Shown here piece after piece: positions 16,730-24,973 of a stretch of 64,000 nt of DNA (position 1 is the first letter of the stretch; every line of letters begins with the position of its first letter). Source of the stretch: RYN-230 sp963841695 (lineage in GTDB: Bacteria; Actinomycetota; Actinomycetes; Streptosporangiales; Streptosporangiaceae); the NCBI GenBank assembly GCA_963841695.1, contig CAWJDQ010000011.1, positions 124,001-188,000 on the forward strand. The letters run 5' to 3'. Below the pieces are notes generated by a model. It ran no database searches, was not told the DNA's origin, and saw only the letters and a program-made list of their open reading frames with translations. The position numbers and the translations under genes are program-made.

Positions 16730-18154
16730 ATGCCGACCGAACCGCTGCCCGGGACCCAGATGCTGACCTCCCCGGACGGCAGGCGGCTCGAGGTGCTCAA
16801 GGCCGGCCCGCGCGATGGCCTGCCGCTGGTCTTCCACAACGGCACCCCCGGCGGGCTGGTGGCCTTCCCGGCCATGGTCGCCGAGGCCGCGGCCCGCGGA
16901 CTTCGCACCGTTATGTACGCGCGGCCCGGCTACGGCGGGTCCACCGGGCAGCCGGGCCGCCGCATCGCGGACGCGGCGGCCGACGTCGCGACGGTGCTCG
17001 ACGGGCTCGGCGCCGGGGAGTTCGTGACCGTCGGCTGGTCCGGCGGCGGTCCGCACGCCCTGGCCTGCGCCGCGCTGCTGCCCGGCCGGTGCCTGGCCGC
17101 GGCCTCGCTGGCCGGTGTGGCGCCGGCCCAGGCCGGAGGGCTGGACTGGACGGCCGGGATGGGGCCGGAGAACGTTACCGAGTTCGCCGCGGCCGTCCAG
17201 GGCCCCGAGGCGCTCACGGCGTTCCTCGACCAGGCTGCGGCCGGACTCGGCCAGGTCACCGGCCAGCAGGTGGCGCAGGAAATGGGCGGGCTGATCTCCG
17301 CCGCGGACCGGGCCGTGGTCACCGCGGAGTTCGGGGACTATCTGGCCGGGTCGTTCCGGGCCGCGCTGCGGGCAGGCATCGCCGGCTGGCGGGACGACGA
17401 CATCGCGTTCGTCAGCGACTGGGGTTTCCCGGTGACCCGGGCCGGCACTGTCCCGGTCGCCATCTGGCAGGGAGACGAGGACCGGATGGTCCCGTCCGGC
17501 CACGGCGCCTGGCTCGCCGCGCACATCCCGGGAGCCCGGGCCCACCTGGCCCGCGGCGAGGGTCATCTGACCCTCGCCGTGCGCTCGTTCGGCGCCGTGC
17601 TGGACGACCTGCTCGACCTGGCCGGCGAGCCGCCGGCCCCCGGGGCCGCACCGGGCTACGCCCGCGGCGGAACGGCACAGCTCAGGCGGCACAGCTCAGG
17701 CGGCACAGCTCAGGCGGCACGGCTCAGCCGGTATGGCTCAGGCGGGCCGGCCGGAACGTTCCCGCGGGTGGGCACGCCGGCCCTGAACCGGCCCGGAGTG
17801 CTTGCGGCCCGGTACCGCGGCGGTCGCCGTGGCGTGCTGGCGGGCGGCGGCCAGTCCCGGCGCGGACCGCCGCGCCGCCTCCGTGCTGATCCGGCCGCGC
17901 CGTTCCTTGGCCCGGAAATGGGCCCGCGCCTCGGCGTAGTCGGGATGGCGGTCGGGGCGCTTGACCGTCAGCCACATCGGGATGCCAACGATGGCCAGGA
18001 AGACCAGAACTACCAGGGGGACATTCAGCCAGACCAGGCCGGTCACTGGAGCCTCCGTATGTGTTCCACCGGCAGCGGCCCTGCCGGTCCGTCGCTACGA
18101 CCATCCCGCCGGGCGCTCTGCCCGCGGTCGGCGGACCTTCTCAGCCGCCTATGA
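16730..18154 (+). CDS. Alpha/beta-hydrolase (true 3' end uncertain)
   Basis: The first ~300 residues are an alpha/beta-hydrolase: FHNGTPGG oxyanion region, nucleophile elbow VGWSGGGPHA (Ser), Asp in IWQGDEDRMVP and His in ARGEGHLTLAV. The domain ends near 17640. The open frame then runs on through a 5 x 14-bp repeat and an antisense gene to 18154, giving 474 residues with a low-complexity tail. A normal length (~290-310) is expected, so a frame error in the repeat is likely; a shift there into the frame that stops at 17786 would end it at a plausible place. It follows the kinase gene by 17 bases. Confidence 0.8.
   Translation: MPTEPLPGTQMLTSPDGRRLEVLKAGPRDGLPLVFHNGTPGGLVAFPAMVAEAAARGLRTVMYARPGYGGSTGQPGRRIADAAADVATVLDGLGAGEFVTVGWSGGGPHALACAALLPGRCLAAASLAGVAPAQAGGLDWTAGMGPENVTEFAAAVQGPEALTAFLDQAAAGLGQVTGQQVAQEMGGLISAADRAVVTAEFGDYLAGSFRAALRAGIAGWRDDDIAFVSDWGFPVTRAGTVPVAIWQGDEDRMVPSGHGAWLAAHIPGARAHLARGEGHLTLAVRSFGAVLDDLLDLAGEPPAPGAAPGYARGGTAQLRRHSSGGTAQAARLSRYGSGGPAGTFPRVGTPALNRPGVLAARYRGGRRGVLAGGGQSRRGPPRRLRADPAAPFLGPEMGPRLGVVGMAVGALDRQPHRDANDGQEDQNYQGDIQPDQAGHWSLRMCSTGSGPAGPSLRPSRRALCPRSADLLSRL
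17676..17745 (+). repeat. 5 x 14-bp tandem repeat at a convergent gene junction
   Basis: Units CACAGCTCAGGCGG at 17676, 17690 and 17704 are identical; the fourth (CACGGCTCAGCCGG) and fifth (TATGGCTCAGGCGG) are diverged. Period 14 is not a multiple of three, so every added unit changes the frame of the hydrolase gene that runs into it. It overlaps the 3' end of the antisense membrane-protein gene (stop at 17738). Confidence 0.9.
17738..18046 (-). CDS. Small single-pass membrane protein, hypothetical
   Basis: A 102-residue protein. Residues about 4-26 (LVWLNVPLVVLVFLAIVGIPMWL) are one clear transmembrane helix, followed by a charged stretch (KRPDRHPDYAEARAHFRAKE) that looks like a real cytoplasmic tail. 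The last ~45 residues are Ala/Arg/Gly-rich and less convincing. No family recognised. It is antisense to the over-long 3' part of the hydrolase frame and ends in the 14-bp repeat. Confidence 0.5.
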   Translation of the reverse strand: MTGLVWLNVPLVVLVFLAIVGIPMWLTVKRPDRHPDYAEARAHFRAKERRGRISTEAARRSAPGLAAARQHATATAAVPGRKHSGPVQGRRAHPRERSGRPA

Positions 18155-18205
18155 ACTGGCCGGCACCGCGCCAGCGCCGGCCCGGCGGCGCCCGGGCCCC
18201 GCGGA

Positions 18206-18613
18206 TCAGGTGTGCAGGACCAGGCCCTTGCAGACCTTGTCCACGGCGTTGCGCGGCCCGTAGAGCGCGACCCCGGCCAGGCGTAGGTCAGCGGCGGCCA
18301 CCGCCCGGACTACCGCCCGGTTGGCCTCGTCGTGCCCGGTCGCGAACATGTCCTCCGTGTAGATCGCCACGGCCAGGTCGCGGCCGACGCCGCGCTCACG
18401 GACCGCGGCCAGGCCACCGCCGGCCGCGTAGACCAGCACCGGCTGGCGGAACATCTCCAGGTAGCGGTGACCCGTGCCATCCTCGTAGGGCTTCCCGAGG
18501 GTCTCACCGCAGCCCGCCGCTATCCCGCTGGCCAGGAAGGCCGTCACGTTCAGCCGCTGCCAGGCCGCCAGGTCCCCGCGCACCGCAATCGCGATCTTGG
18601 TATCAAAGCGCAT
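18206..18613 (-). CDS. DUF2000 family protein
   Basis: A 135-residue soluble protein. MRFDTKIAIAVRGDLAAWQRLNV, ITAFLASGIAAG-like hydrophobic turn, MFRQPVLVYAAG and VAIYTEDMFATGHDEANR match the DUF2000 family, which has a peptidyl-tRNA-hydrolase-II-like fold without proven activity. Complete by length. It is followed by nothing on its strand until the small membrane gene; its start lies inside the 3' end of the AbiEi-like gene upstream (64-base overlap), so the two may be co-transcribed. Confidence 0.8.
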   Translation of the reverse strand: MRFDTKIAIAVRGDLAAWQRLNVTAFLASGIAAGCGETLGKPYEDGTGHRYLEMFRQPVLVYAAGGGLAAVRERGVGRDLAVAIYTEDMFATGHDEANRAVVRAVAAADLRLAGVALYGPRNAVDKVCKGLVLHT

Positions 18614-19656
18614 CCGCTCAGCCTGTCCGCGCCCGCCCGGGCGGGTCTTGAACGCCCGGGCGCCCCGCCGCTGACGGTCGCGGTCATGATGGGGCAGCCG
18701 GGGGAACAGCGCCGGACCGGCCCGGGCCAGCCGCGCTGGACCAGGACCGAGGCGATCTCGGCGGCGGTGTCGCAGCGCCGGCCGGTCACGTCGGACCAGC
18801 CGTAGCGCAGGGTCTCCACCCGCAGGCGGGTGAGCGAGTTGTCCCGGCGGATGTCGCGCCAGCGCTCGGCCACCGGGTGCGCGGCGCTCCCGTCCAGTTC
18901 CACGGCCAGGGAGTAGTCCTGGTAGAGATTATCCAGGTAGCGGCGCTGGCCGCCGAGGATCACCGGAGCCTGGCGCCGGGCGACGGGCAGGCCATGCGGG
19001 CGCTCCACCCCGTGCACGTAGCGGTGCTCTAGCGGGGAGAGCACCCCGCCCGCCACATCGCCGAGCGCGGCCTGCAACTCGGCCCGGTACCGGAGTTTCC
19101 TGCGCCGCTCCAGTGCCCCGCGGATCATCCCGGCGGTGCACAGCCGGCTGCCGCAGGCCTGGCAGAGCCACTGGAACGCCTCCTCGAACGTGGGCGCACA
19201 CTGCGTGAGATCAACGACCGTCTCCTCGATCCGGGTCCGCGGCGGCAGCAGGACGGGGTGCCGGGACCGCACGATCCGGTCCGACCGACGGATGACAACC
19301 GGGGGCACGTCAGGCCTCGTGCGGTGGGTCCTCCGCACGTGGCGCTCTTCCGGGATCCCCAGATGGATGGCCCGGTGCGCAGGGCGGCCGAACTGGTACA
19401 GCTCGGCAGCAGTCTGCTGGCAGGCCACTGCGCCTGGTCCGGCGCTCAGCAGCGCCGCCCAGATGAAGGCCAGGCGGGATGGGGTACCGCTAAAAGTGGC
19501 GTACGTCCCCAGGTACAGCTGCTGCCACCGGCCGCTATCGACGTGCCCCCGGAGCGCCGAGGGGGAGATGCCGCCCTCCAGGGCCTGCCTGCGGGACAGG
19601 ACACGATGCTGCTGGTCGAGGAGTTCCGCTAATTCGGCGGTCACGGGGGCGGCCAT
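18550..19656 (-). CDS. AbiEi-type HTH + DUF559 (Vsr-like nuclease fold) protein
   Basis: A 368-residue protein starting at ATG 19656. The N-terminal region (about residues 1-60, LAELLDQQHRVLSRRQAL, ISPSALRGHVDSGRWQQL) is the winged-helix seen in AbiEi-like antitoxin proteins, followed by a middle domain, and from about residue 240 a DUF559 domain with Vsr/restriction-nuclease fold (YSLAVELDGSAAHP, RDIRRDNSLTRLRVETLRYGW). This architecture is very common in actinobacteria and its role is unknown. No partner toxin gene adjoins it, so it should not be called a toxin-antitoxin system. The last ~50 residues overlap the DUF2000 gene and look atypical, so the real stop may be earlier. Confidence 0.8.
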   Translation of the reverse strand: MAAPVTAELAELLDQQHRVLSRRQALEGGISPSALRGHVDSGRWQQLYLGTYATFSGTPSRLAFIWAALLSAGPGAVACQQTAAELYQFGRPAHRAIHLGIPEERHVRRTHRTRPDVPPVVIRRSDRIVRSRHPVLLPPRTRIEETVVDLTQCAPTFEEAFQWLCQACGSRLCTAGMIRGALERRRKLRYRAELQAALGDVAGGVLSPLEHRYVHGVERPHGLPVARRQAPVILGGQRRYLDNLYQDYSLAVELDGSAAHPVAERWRDIRRDNSLTRLRVETLRYGWSDVTGRRCDTAAEIASVLVQRGWPGPVRRCSPGCPIMTATVSGGAPGRSRPARAGADRLSGCALIPRSRLRCAGTWRPGSG

Positions 19657-19787
19657 GGGCCCAGGATGGCCGCCTGGTGCCAGCCTGACGACTCGCCTTT
19701 TCCGCCTGTGGACAACCGGTTCCCCCAGGTGATCCCGGTGCACAACCCGGGCGGATTGTCGCCTGGTCGGCGTACCCTCTGCCCGGT

Positions 19788-19802
19788 TCCATGATCCTGG
19801 GC
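19788..19802 (+). repeat. Left arm of a 15-bp palindrome split by the insertion sequence
   Basis: TCCATGATCCTGGGC here is the exact reverse complement of 21572-21586 on the other side of the insertion. With the insertion and one TTA removed, the two arms form a 15-bp stem around a 27-base loop. Confidence 0.85.
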
Positions 19803-19807
19803 AATTA

Positions 19808-21546
19808 GAGCCTGTCGCTAAATAAAGCGTTGTTATCGTTTTGGGCCTAGGTTTCTGTGTTATGGGCATAGCGGCGGAGGTGGAGGGGGCGCTGGCGGCG
19901 AAGTTCCAGGTGCTGTTCCCGCATCTGGATGAGCGGCAGCGGCGGCTGGTGGCGGGTGCTGAGGCGCGGGCGCTGGGTCATGGGGGGATCCGGGTCGTGG
20001 CGCGGGCGGCGGGGATGCGGGAGGGCACGGTGTCCCGTGGTGTCGCTGAGCTGGAGGCCGGGGAGGAACCTCTGGGACGGGTGCGCCGTCCGGGCGGTGG
20101 CCGCAAGCGGCTCGCTGACCTGGATCCTGGGCTGCGGCCTGCGCTGCTGGCGCTGGTGGAGCCGGACATGCGGGGTGATCCGATGTCGCCGTTGCGGTGG
20201 ACGGCCAGGTCGCTGCGGGTGCTCGCTGCGGAGCTGGGCCGCCAGGGGCACCAGGTCTCGGCTGATACGGTCGCGGATCTGCTGCATGAGGAGGGCTTCA
20301 GCCTGCAGGGCAACGCCAAGGCCCTCGAAGGCAGCCAGCACCCGGACCGCGACGGGCAGTTCCGTTACATCAACGAGCAGGTCAAAGACCACCTGCGTGC
20401 GGGGGACCCGGTCGTCAGCGTGGACACCAAGAAGAAAGAGCTGGTCGGGGAGTTCCGCAACGGCGGCCGGGAGTGGCGCCCGGCGGGCGAGCCGGCCAGG
20501 GTCAGCACGCACGACTTCCCGGACCTGGACCTGGGCAAGGCAATCCCTTACGGGATCTACGACGTGGCGGCGAATGCCGGCTGGGTGAATGTCGGCACCG
20601 ATCATGACACCGCCGCGTTCGCGGTGGAGTCGCTGCGCCGCTGGTGGCACGCCCAGGGCGCGGCGGCCTACCCGCAGGCGCGGCGGCTGCTGATTACCGC
20701 CGATGCGGGTGGCTCCAACGGCTACCGGACCCGGGCGTGGAAGAGCGAACTCGCCGCGCTGGCTGCCCAGGCCGGGCTGGAGATCACCTGCTGCCATTTC
20801 CCGCCGGGCACCTCCAAATGGAACGCCATCGAGCACCGGCTGTTCTCCCACATCTCGATGAACTGGCGTGGCCGGCCGCTGACCAGCCACGAGGTGATAC
20901 TCGGCACCATCGCGGCAACCACCACCCGCACCGGCTTACGGGTCCGGGCCGAACTCGATCCCGGCAGCTACCCGGCCGGCATCAAGGTCAGCGACGAGCA
21001 GATGGCCAGCCTCCCCCTGGACCGCCACGACTGGCACGGCGACTGGAACTACACCCTGCGCCCCGAACCCCCAGCCGCCCTGCCGCCACCCCGGCCATCC
21101 CGCCCGCCCGTACCCCCCGGATGGGCACACCCGGCCCTGACCGGCATGACGGCCACCAGCTGGAACCAGCTGATCAGCACGCTGGCCATCCCCCACCAGA
21201 TCCAGCACGACATCGGCCTGCACCTGCGCCGGGGCGGCCCCGCTACCCGCAAGCCATCCGGCGGCCACCCGGCCGCGCTCACCCTCACCGAGCAGGCCCT
21301 CATCACCGTGCTGCGGCTGCGCTTCCGCCCCCTCCAGGCAGCGCTCGCCGAACTCTTCGGCGTCGTCATCCCCACCATCGTCAAAGCAGAACAGCAGATC
21401 AGGCCCCTGCTGCACCAATGCGGCTACACCATCAAACCAGCCGGCACACGCCTCAGAACCCTGGCCGACCTCACCGCATACGCCCAGGTCCACGGACTCA
21501 CACTCACCCCGAAACCCAAACCAGCACGTTGATAAGCGACAGGCTC
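19808..21546 (+). mobile_element. Complete insertion sequence, ISAzo13-like
   Basis: Perfect 12-bp terminal inverted repeats GAGCCTGTCGCT (19808-19819) and AGCGACAGGCTC (21535-21546) enclose one transposase gene; total length 1739 bp. The three bases TTA occur directly outside both ends (19805-19807 and 21547-21549), consistent with a 3-bp target duplication. Ends and gene are intact, so the element may still be mobile or arrived recently. It lies between the AbiEi-like gene and an AraC regulator, inside the loop of an older palindrome. Confidence 0.92.
19862..21532 (+). CDS. ISAzo13 family transposase
   Basis: A 556-residue DDE transposase. The N-terminal part has an HTH (GHGGIRVVARAAGMREGTVSRGVAEL). 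The catalytic core shows the first Asp in VVSVDTKKKELVGEF, the second Asp in LLITADAGGSNGYRTR and the Glu in GTSKWNAIEHRLFSHISMNW, the conserved signature of the family (Rhodopirellula-type DDE domain). After a Pro-rich linker (about residue 400) there is a second helical domain with another HTH-like stretch (LTLTEQALITVLRLRFRPLQ). ATG 19862 follows a short AT-richer leader inside the left end. No frame break, so activity is plausible. Confidence 0.93.
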   Translation: MGIAAEVEGALAAKFQVLFPHLDERQRRLVAGAEARALGHGGIRVVARAAGMREGTVSRGVAELEAGEEPLGRVRRPGGGRKRLADLDPGLRPALLALVEPDMRGDPMSPLRWTARSLRVLAAELGRQGHQVSADTVADLLHEEGFSLQGNAKALEGSQHPDRDGQFRYINEQVKDHLRAGDPVVSVDTKKKELVGEFRNGGREWRPAGEPARVSTHDFPDLDLGKAIPYGIYDVAANAGWVNVGTDHDTAAFAVESLRRWWHAQGAAAYPQARRLLITADAGGSNGYRTRAWKSELAALAAQAGLEITCCHFPPGTSKWNAIEHRLFSHISMNWRGRPLTSHEVILGTIAATTTRTGLRVRAELDPGSYPAGIKVSDEQMASLPLDRHDWHGDWNYTLRPEPPAALPPPRPSRPPVPPGWAHPALTGMTATSWNQLISTLAIPHQIQHDIGLHLRRGGPATRKPSGGHPAALTLTEQALITVLRLRFRPLQAALAELFGVVIPTIVKAEQQIRPLLHQCGYTIKPAGTRLRTLADLTAYAQVHGLTLTPKPKPAR

Positions 21547-21571
21547 TTAGTGCGATATGACAGCATCAATG

Positions 21572-21586
21572 GCCCAGGATCATGGA
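21572..21586 (+). repeat. Right arm of the split 15-bp palindrome
   Basis: GCCCAGGATCATGGA pairs perfectly with 19788-19802. It lies 48 bases before the GTG proposed for the AraC gene, so the original hairpin could have been a terminator for the region or a leader structure of that gene. Confidence 0.85.
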
Positions 21587-21633
21587 GGCCATGGGGGGAG
21601 GGACGGGGGGGAGGGAGGGTGGGCGGGGGCTGG

Positions 21634-22454
21634 GTGAGCGGGGACTGGGCGCGGTACTGGCGGTCGGCGGATGAGCCGCTGGAGGCCATGTACGCGCACT
21701 TCCGGGAGCACGTGTATCACCGGCACAGTCACGACACCTACTCCTTCGGCGTGACCGAGTCCGGCGCGCAGTCGTTCACCTGCCGGGGAGCCGCGCACAC
21801 CAGCGCGGCCGGGATGGTCATGGCCTTCAACCCCGACGACCCGCACGACGGGCACGCCAGCACCGGCCAGGGATTCAGCTACCGGATGATCCACATCGGC
21901 CCCGGCCTGGTCGCGGGGGTGCTGGCGGACATCGGCGGCCGCCGGCCGGCGGGCCGCTGTTCGCCACGCCGGTCCTGGACGATCCCGGGCTCGCCGCGGC
22001 GCTGCGGCGGCTCCATCGGTCGCTGACCGGGCCGGCCACCCCGCTGGAGCGCGGCGAGCTGCTCACGGTGGCGCTGGGCCGGGCCGCCCGGGCGGCGGGG
22101 CGGCCGCCGGGCCCGGGGCGGATGGGCGGGGCCGAGACCCTGCGCATCGCCGGGCGGGTCCGGGAGCTGCTCAACGGCAGCTACGCCGCGCCGGTCTCCG
22201 GAGACGACCTGGCCCGTGCCGCCGGGTGCAGCCGCTACGCCGCCTACCGGGCGTTCCGGTCCGTGGCCGGGCTGGCCCCGGGCGAGTACCAGCGCCAGCT
22301 GCGGCTGCGCGCCGCCCGGCGGGCGCTGGCTCGCGGCACCCCACCCGGGCAGGCCGCGGCGGACGCGGGGTTCGCCGACCAGGCGCACCTGACGCGCTGG
22401 TTCCGCCGCTGCTACGGCATCACTCCCGCCGCTTATGCGCGCGCCGCCCGCTGA
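21634..22454 (+). CDS. AraC family transcriptional regulator (one frameshift)
   Basis: N-terminal cupin-like AraC-binding domain (YRHSHDTYSFGVTESGAQSF pattern: HVYHRHSHDTYSFGV, FNPDDPHDGHAS, FSYRMIHIGPGL) and C-terminal double HTH (VSGDDLARAAGCSRYAAYRAF; AAADAGFADQAHLTRWFRRCYG with the typical Y-G-I-T-P-A-AYARA end). The first frame goes wrong at about 21945-21960; the next frame supplies PLFATPVLDDPGLAAALRRL and the rest to 22454. One base change restores a ~273-residue protein, normal for the class. GTG 21634 was chosen; GAGGGAGGG precedes it. It converges on the glycosyltransferase gene across a 16-bp repeat array. Confidence 0.85.
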
Positions 22455-22466
22455 CCCGGCGGCCCG

Positions 22467-22578
22467 GCCAGCCGTCAAGCCCGCCAGCCATTAGCGCGGC
22501 CAGCCATCAAGCCCGCCAGCCATCAAGCCCGCCAGCCATCAAGCCCGCCAGCCATCAAGCCCGCCAGCCATCAAGCCC
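22467..22578 (+). repeat. 7 x 16-bp tandem repeat at a convergent gene junction
   Basis: Unit GCCAGCCATCAAGCCC. Units 3-7 (22499-22578) are identical, unit 1 has one change, unit 2 is diverged. On the minus strand the unit contains TGA, and the last unit provides the stop codon of the glycosyltransferase gene (22571-22573). The array starts 12 bases after the AraC stop. No spacers exist between units, so this is not a CRISPR array. Confidence 0.95.
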
Positions 22579-24724
22579 TGACGGGGCGGGTGAGGTTGTA
22601 GACCGTCACGCCGCCGACGGTCTGCTTGGTGAAGTGCGCTTCCACCCAGGACGTGATCCGCGTCGCGTCGCCCGAGCCGCCGCCGAACGTGTGGCCGTTC
22701 GCGCCGATGAAGTAGTGCACCTCATGCGCGGCGACCATCTTCTCGAACCCGGCCAGGCTGGGAGCCTGATCGGTGCCGTTGAACCCGCCGATGGCCATGA
22801 TCGGCTCGCGGCTGGCCAGCTGGAACGGGGCCGCGCTCTCCGCGCCCACCGTGGCCGCGGCCCAGCGGTAACCGGCGGCGCCGCTGGTCAGCAGCCTGGT
22901 GATCGCGCTGGAGACCTGGGTGCTGCCGCCCAGGCCGCCCCCCAAGCCACCGCCCTGGCCGCCGGGGAACCGTCCCGATCGCCCGGACGCCCGCCCGGGG
23001 AAACGCCCGGCGGCGCTGGCCCCGGGCCCGCCCGTCCCGCCCGGAGCCGAGCCGCCCTGCCTGGTCCCGCCTGAGCCGGCGAGCCCGCCGCCCGGCCGGG
23101 CCCCGCCGCCCGCGCGCCCGGCGCCGAACCCGCCGCCTGCCCGGCCGGCGCCGAACCCGCCGCCTGCCCCGCCGGGGCCGCCGGAGGACGCAACGGACGG
23201 CCCGGCGGTGGGCAGCGCGCCGGTGTGCGCGGTGGTGACCGTGTCGAGGCTGTAGGCCAGCGGCCCGGCCAGGCCCGCCACCAGCGCCAGTGGCGCCACG
23301 GACAGCAGCACGGCCCGGCCGGGCAGCCAGCGCCCGGCGAGCACGGCCAGCGCCGCGGCCAGCCCGCAGACTCCGATCACCGGCCGCAGCCAGGGCAGCC
23401 AGCCGGCCGAGCGGCCGAGCAGCACGACGGCCCACCAGGCGGTCACGACCAGCGCCGCGGCCAGCACGGCGCGGGCGGCCAGCGCCCGGCGGGCCACCAT
23501 GCTGCGCCGGGCTGTCCACAGGGCGACGGCACCGAGGCCGGCCAGCGCCGCGATCGCGGGGGCCAGGGCCACGGTGTAGTACGGATGGATGATGCCGCTC
23601 ATGTAGCTGAACACCAGGCCGGTGACGATCAGCCAGCCCCCCCACAGCAGCGCGGCGGCGCGGACCCGGTCGGTCCGCTGCCGCCGCCAGGACAGCCACA
23701 CCAGGGCGGCCAGCGCGATCAGCGCGGCGGGCAGCAGCCAGCTGATCTGGCCGCCCATCTCGCTGGCGAACAGCCGGCCCAGGCCGGTGGACCCGCCGAA
23801 CGCGCTCCCGGCACCTCCGCCCCGGCCACCGCTGAAGCCCACCGATCCGGTCTCGTGGCCGTCCAGCCGGCCCAGCCCGTTGTAGCCCAGGGCCAGCTGC
23901 AGCACGCTGTCGTTGGTCGAGCCCCCGACGTAAGGCCGGTCCGCGGCCGGGGTGAACTGCACGATCGCCACCCACCAGCCCGCCGCGACGAGCAGGGCCA
24001 GCCCGCCGGCCAGCAGCTGCCCGATGCGCCGCCCCAGCCGCGGCGGGCCCGCCACCAGGTACACCAGGGCGAATGCGGGCAGCACCAGGAACGCCTGCAG
24101 CATCTTGGCCAGGAAGCCGAACCCGAGCAGGGTGCCCGCCAGCACGATCCACCGGGTCCGGCCGGACTCGGTGGCCCGGACCATCGCGTAGGCGGCCGCC
24201 GTCATCAGCAGCACCAGCAGCGCGTCCGGGTTGTTGAAGCGGAACATCAGCGTGGCCACCGGGGTGATCGCCAGCGCTCCGGCGGCGATGAGCCCGGCCG
24301 CGGGCCCGGACCAGCGGCGGACCGCGGCGTAGAGGACCGCCACCGACGCGACGCCCTCGGCGGCCTGCGGCAGCAGCACGCTCCAGTAGTTCAGGCCGAA
24401 CACCCGGGCGGACAGCTCCATGATCCACAGCGAGGCCGGCGTCTTGTCCACGGTGATGAAGCTCGACGCGTCGAAGGAGCCGAAGAAGAACGCCTTCCAG
24501 CTCTGGGTGCCCGCCTGGACGGCGGCGGCGTAGAAGTCGTTCGCCCACCCGTTGCGGCTCAGCCCGGCCGCGTACAGCAGGGCGGTCAGCGCCAGCAGGG
24601 CGAGCAGGGCCGGGCGGGCCCACCGGGGTCCGGCCTCGGGGCCGCGCAGCAGCCGGGACAGCCGGCCCGGGCGCGGGCGGGCCGCGGCTGCGCCCGGCCG
24701 CTGGCCGGTGGTGATGGCGCTCAC
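22571..24724 (-). CDS. GT39-type glycosyltransferase (ArnT/PMT-like membrane protein)
   Basis: A 717-residue polytopic membrane enzyme expected to move a sugar from a polyprenyl-phosphate donor to a lipid or protein outside the membrane. The N-terminal loop with the acidic motif (GWANDFYAAAVQAG, SFDASSFITVDKTPASLW) and multiple helices through about residue 480 match the family. A ~90-residue Gly/Arg/Pro-rich low-complexity insert (about residues 500-590; repeats of GGGFGAGRA) precedes a soluble C-terminal domain (EVHYFIGANGHTFGG). Start GTG 24724 has GAGGGGGAG seven bases upstream; ATG 24778 is the alternative. It lies downstream of the response regulator and kinase genes on the same strand, so it may be their target. 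Confidence 0.88.
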   Translation of the reverse strand: MSAITTGQRPGAAAARPRPGRLSRLLRGPEAGPRWARPALLALLALTALLYAAGLSRNGWANDFYAAAVQAGTQSWKAFFFGSFDASSFITVDKTPASLWIMELSARVFGLNYWSVLLPQAAEGVASVAVLYAAVRRWSGPAAGLIAAGALAITPVATLMFRFNNPDALLVLLMTAAAYAMVRATESGRTRWIVLAGTLLGFGFLAKMLQAFLVLPAFALVYLVAGPPRLGRRIGQLLAGGLALLVAAGWWVAIVQFTPAADRPYVGGSTNDSVLQLALGYNGLGRLDGHETGSVGFSGGRGGGAGSAFGGSTGLGRLFASEMGGQISWLLPAALIALAALVWLSWRRQRTDRVRAAALLWGGWLIVTGLVFSYMSGIIHPYYTVALAPAIAALAGLGAVALWTARRSMVARRALAARAVLAAALVVTAWWAVVLLGRSAGWLPWLRPVIGVCGLAAALAVLAGRWLPGRAVLLSVAPLALVAGLAGPLAYSLDTVTTAHTGALPTAGPSVASSGGPGGAGGGFGAGRAGGGFGAGRAGGGARPGGGLAGSGGTRQGGSAPGGTGGPGASAAGRFPGRASGRSGRFPGGQGGGLGGGLGGSTQVSSAITRLLTSGAAGYRWAAATVGAESAAPFQLASREPIMAIGGFNGTDQAPSLAGFEKMVAAHEVHYFIGANGHTFGGGSGDATRITSWVEAHFTKQTVGGVTVYNLTRPVRA

Positions 24725-24909
24725 TGGCCGGCTCCCCCTCAGCCGGCCGGGTGCGGGCCAAGGTCGACAAGTCGACATTCAGGCGCCGGGTACGGGGGGC
24801 CCATGGGTCATCCAGGCCGTCACGATGCTGGGGGGACGTCATGCTCCCACAGTGCTGGCCACGGCTGGACCAGGACTGCAGCCGGTCTCTGGCCCGCCTA
24901 TGAAGCCGG

Positions 24910-24964
24910 TTGTGCCGATGAAACCCGGCTCCGCCGATGAGTCCGGCTCTGCCGATGAGGCCGG
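24910..24964 (+). repeat. 18-bp tandem repeat after the histidine kinase gene
   Basis: CTCCGCCGATGAGTCCGG (24929-24946) and CTCTGCCGATGAGGCCGG (24947-24964) are clear units; a more diverged copy with 19-base spacing precedes them. It lies 10 bases beyond the kinase stop, in the 249-base gap before the glycosyltransferase start (24725-24973), which holds no gene. Confidence 0.75.
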
Positions 24965-24973
24965 GGAGGACGC

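Noticed and set aside
18550..19656. Type IV toxin-antitoxin system (AbiE)
   Set aside because: Only the AbiEi-like helix-turn-helix is present, fused to DUF559; no AbiEii nucleotidyltransferase gene adjoins it.
22467..22578. Possible CRISPR array (seven direct repeats)
   Set aside because: The 16-bp units follow one another without spacers and no cas gene is nearby; it is a simple tandem repeat.
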